Shown here: one piece after another, positions 6,101 to 8,156 of the stretch
Layout: every line of letters begins with the position of its first letter
How positions within the stretch are numbered: the stretch's first letter is position 1
DNA from: JBOHTO01 sp050733695
GTDB lineage: Bacteria > Gemmatimonadota > Gemmatimonadetes > Gemmatimonadales > Gemmatimonadaceae
Length of the DNA stretch: 8,156 bases
Assembly: GCA_050733695.1 (NCBI GenBank)
Contig: JBOHTO010000114.1
Location: forward strand, 1 to 8,156
Direction: 5' to 3'
Program-made: the position numbers and the translations under genes
Notes under the pieces: generated by a model
What the model was told of the DNA's origin: nothing
Seen by the model: the letters and a program-made list of their open reading frames with translations, nothing else
The model's database searches: none

Positions 6101-7144
6101 CTCGATGAACGCGCGCCGGAGCGAGCCGGCATCGTTGATCGTCTCGTAGAACTCATCGAAGTATGACCGGGCGCGCTGCGCGTTCCGGCGCTCGAGTGAG
6201 GGAACAGAATCGTACAGTGCATGAATCGCCTGCCGCTGCTCGTTGAATCGCGCGACGATCGGCGCCCACTGCGCCAGTGTGCGACAGTTGCCGCGGTACG
6301 CCCTTTCGCGTACGGAGGAGATGCCCACGCGCGGGTCAGCCGTGGCGTAATGCGCGTCCACCGCCCCGGCGAAATCGAAGTCGTACGGCACGGCGATCGG
6401 CATGCGGCCGGGAATGCCCAGGAGCACCATGTTGTGGAGGCCCGCCACCGACCAGTCGGTGTTGCCGATCATGTAGAGGAAGGCGCCGGTCAGAGCCATC
6501 GCATCCGGATCGAGATCGGCGAAGGCGCCACCCATCACGTCCAGGATCTCGCCGTCGTAGCGCTGCGCCATCTCGTCGTCGTCCTCGAGCAGGATCCCGT
6601 AGTGCGTGTCGCTGCCGCCGTCGCCGGCGTCCGCATACGTGACACGGGCGAGCCGAGCGCGAAAGCCGTGAGGCGACAGAAGATTGTAGATGCGGTACAT
6701 CAGGTACTCCTGCAGCACGTACTGTTCGTAACGGCCGTCGTCGCGACAGTGCGTGACGAGCTTGACGGCGCGTTGTCCGCGGAAGGCGGTTCCCTTCACG
6801 CTGTCGCTCTCGAAGTTGATCCGGAGGGGAGGGAACGAGCAGTTGCGGCGCGCGCGCCGCCAGATACCGCGCGTTCTCGCCTCGGCGGCAATGGTTACGG
6901 GTGCCTCTCCGGTTCCGGAATAGCGCACGACAGCCGGATGGTACCGCGCGTCAGTCGAGTCGCGGTCGCGCGTGAGCGTGCGCAGGTCGGCCGTGAGCAT
7001 GAGCGCGACGATTTCCTGCGACTCGAAGATCCTCACAGGGCGGTCCGTGCTGTCCTGGGCCCGCGCAGACGTCGCGGCAGCCGCCGTGCCCGCGAAGAGC
7101 GCGAGTGAGGCGCGCGCAAGGACGCACCAGCGCAGCGTTGTCAT
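6080..7144 (-). CDS. Secreted CotH/atypical-kinase-like protein of unknown function
   Basis: 354-residue protein with a Sec signal peptide: Arg5, a hydrophobic core at ~8-24 and a likely cleavage after ARA (27-29). It should act outside the cytoplasmic membrane. The mature part carries a pattern seen in CotH-type and related atypical protein kinases: Lys128 in AVKLV, a helix QEYLMYRIYNLL (145-156) with Glu146, then GNTDW (227-231) with Asp230 followed by His237-Asn238. PYDFDF (253-258) follows, with Asp255 and Asp257 at the place of a metal-binding acidic motif. CotH of Bacillus phosphorylates spore-coat proteins; here neither substrate nor activity is known. Four cysteines (102, 133, 287, 350) remain after signal cleavage, consistent with possible disulfides. 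The start is supported by AGAGG five bases upstream. It lies 40 bases downstream of the DUF4956 gene on the same strand, so the two probably form an operon. The kinase assignment is by motif only; a plain 'hypothetical secreted protein' is the safe label. Confidence 0.8.
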   Translation of the reverse strand: MTTLRWCVLARASLALFAGTAAAATSARAQDSTDRPVRIFESQEIVALMLTADLRTLTRDRDSTDARYHPAVVRYSGTGEAPVTIAAEARTRGIWRRARRNCSFPPLRINFESDSVKGTAFRGQRAVKLVTHCRDDGRYEQYVLQEYLMYRIYNLLSPHGFRARLARVTYADAGDGGSDTHYGILLEDDDEMAQRYDGEILDVMGGAFADLDPDAMALTGAFLYMIGNTDWSVAGLHNMVLLGIPGRMPIAVPYDFDFAGAVDAHYATADPRVGISSVRERAYRGNCRTLAQWAPIVARFNEQRQAIHALYDSVPSLERRNAQRARSYFDEFYETINDAGSLRRAFIEPCREGA

Positions 7145-7149
7145 GGAAG

Positions 7150-7154
7150 CCTCT
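7150..7154 (-). promoter_or_regulatory. Ribosome binding site of the CotH-like gene
   Basis: The minus strand reads AGAGGCTTCCATG, with the AGAGG core five bases from the ATG at 7144. This supports the chosen start. Confidence 0.6.
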
Positions 7155-7184
7155 GGTCGATGGTTCAGCTTGATTGTTCAGCGG

Positions 7185-8156
7185 CTACCGGAGTTCCACG
7201 CCGAGCACGTGCGGCGCCCCGGTCGCGCGGATTGCCTCACTCAGCGCCTGCCCGGTGACGCCATCGGTGAGGGCGATGCCGTATTCCACCGTGTGGGTAC
7301 CGTCCGACTCGTGCACCACTCCCCCGGGACGCCATGCGGAGAGCTGCTCGCGCAGGACAAGTTCGACGTCCCGCTTCGCCGCCTGTGCGTCCGTCGTGCG
7401 AACGCGGAGCAGCGTATCGACGGCGGAAACCGGCTCCTCGTCGAGATCCGGCGCTGCGCGTCGTCGTCGGCGCCAAGCCCGGTCCGCGAGCGCATCGAGT
7501 TGCTCGGGCGACATCGACTTGAGCAGCTCATTGTCCACCCTGGCGACGAAGCTCCCGGTCCGATTCGCGATCGCCAGCGTGCGTTCGAGCCGGCGCTGCG
7601 CTCGCGTTCCCTCGAGCGCGGCGGGCGAATGGCCAAAGTCCGTGTACCAGAGCCAGAGCACGAGCGCGCTGAAGAGCACGGAGAGCACGACCGCAACGCT
7701 CACCTGAACTCCGGCGGCAATGCCGAGTGCAGTGGCGAAGAAAATGAATACGGCGTCCTTGCTGTCCTCGAGCGTGTTGCGAAAGCGCACCGCGGCCACG
7801 ATGCCGGCCAGGCTGAACGCGAGCGCGAGGCTGTTCTTCACCAGCATCACGACACCCGCGACGATCACCGGGAGCATGATGAGAGTCTGCACGACCGACT
7901 GGCGATAGCCCTTCTTCTGCCGCGTGAGGATGTACAGCCACGCGACCGGCAGGGCGAGCAGGCCGGCGGCGACCATCGCGAGCGCGGCGTCGAGCGCGAC
8001 ATGGCGGGGGAAGACGGCCGTGCCTGCGTCACGGAGGATCTGCAGTGGCCCATTGCCGCTCGCGTCGCCGCTGCCGGCAACGGTGCCGGCGGTCGCGGCG
8101 AGCGGTGACTGAGGCTCGATCGCTGCGAGTCGCGCGCGTGCCGGCAGCCAGCGCCA
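7185..8156 (-). CDS. DUF4956 family membrane protein, 5' end beyond window edge
   Basis: 323 residues are visible, counted here from the window edge. Residues ~1-52 are a polar, Gly/Ala/Ser-rich region. Hydrophobic segments follow at ~53-77, 88-106, 108-123, 135-150 and 151-171. Between and around them are family-typical stretches: YRQSVVQTL (84-92), and SLAGIVAAVRFRNTL then EDSKDAVFIFF (115-140), the hallmark of DUF4956. Residues ~172-323 form a soluble domain, with an Arg-rich patch and a C-terminal strand/helix pattern. The first in-frame ATG (7976) falls inside the first membrane helix. No ATG, GTG or TTG lies upstream of it within the window, so the true start is beyond base 8156. The molecular function of DUF4956 is not known. 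Such genes are often found beside VTC-type polyphosphate polymerase and CotH-family genes, which fits the downstream neighbour. It stops 40 bases before the CotH-like gene. Confidence 0.88.
   Translation of the reverse strand, partial: WRWLPARARLAAIEPQSPLAATAGTVAGSGDASGNGPLQILRDAGTAVFPRHVALDAALAMVAAGLLALPVAWLYILTRQKKGYRQSVVQTLIMLPVIVAGVVMLVKNSLALAFSLAGIVAAVRFRNTLEDSKDAVFIFFATALGIAAGVQVSVAVVLSVLFSALVLWLWYTDFGHSPAALEGTRAQRRLERTLAIANRTGSFVARVDNELLKSMSPEQLDALADRAWRRRRRAAPDLDEEPVSAVDTLLRVRTTDAQAAKRDVELVLREQLSAWRPGGVVHESDGTHTVEYGIALTDGVTGQALSEAIRATGAPHVLGVELR

Noticed and set aside
6221..7108. 295-codon plus-strand open frame opposite the CotH-like gene
   Set aside because: The minus-strand frame has a signal peptide, a ribosome binding site and kinase-like motifs. 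The plus-strand product is Arg/Val/His-rich with no domain.
7163..7182. Direct repeat GTTCAGC, 13 bases apart, in the DUF4956/CotH-like spacer
   Set aside because: Two seven-base copies in a 40-base gap are too short to support a regulatory or mobile-element claim.
6972..8108. 378-codon plus-strand open frame opposite DUF4956
   Set aside because: It runs antisense across two genes and their spacer. The DUF4956 membrane helices and hallmark motif on the minus strand are clear.

Overview
The window is GC-rich bacterial chromosome with dense coding and short intergenic gaps. The DnaK sequence, the GC-rich codon use and the mix of secreted and membrane genes would suit a Gemmatimonadota-like or similar high-GC Gram-negative soil lineage. 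This is an impression from reading, not a computed placement. I see no insertion sequence, tRNA, rRNA, CRISPR array or phage gene.

Layout: (1) dnaK on the minus strand, missing only its extreme C-terminal tail at the left edge. (2) A 172-base divergent intergenic region. (3) A plus-strand pair in which a rhomboid intramembrane protease gene overlaps the start of a very long polyphosphate kinase 1 gene (ppk1). (4) A 27-base convergent junction. (5) A minus-strand pair: a secreted CotH/atypical-kinase-like protein, preceded upstream by a DUF4956 membrane protein gene whose start lies beyond the right edge.

The most unusual feature is the kinase. Its C-terminal ~685 residues are a complete PPK1 with both active-site histidines and the other key residues at E. 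coli-like spacing. It also carries ~400 extra N-terminal residues. These read as a degenerate CYTH (triphosphate tunnel) domain followed by a degenerate Nudix-like domain. Both families act on phosphate chains, and both copies seem to have lost catalytic acidic residues, so they may bind or regulate rather than catalyse. A 9+8 poly-G tract sits inside the kinase gene.

The neighbouring pair fits the theme. DUF4956 proteins are often encoded beside VTC-type polyphosphate polymerase domains and CotH-family kinases. The region from about 2.0 kb to the right edge may therefore be a polyphosphate/cell-envelope locus that continues beyond the window. That link is inference from gene-neighbourhood knowledge. 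dnaK is probably an unrelated housekeeping neighbour.
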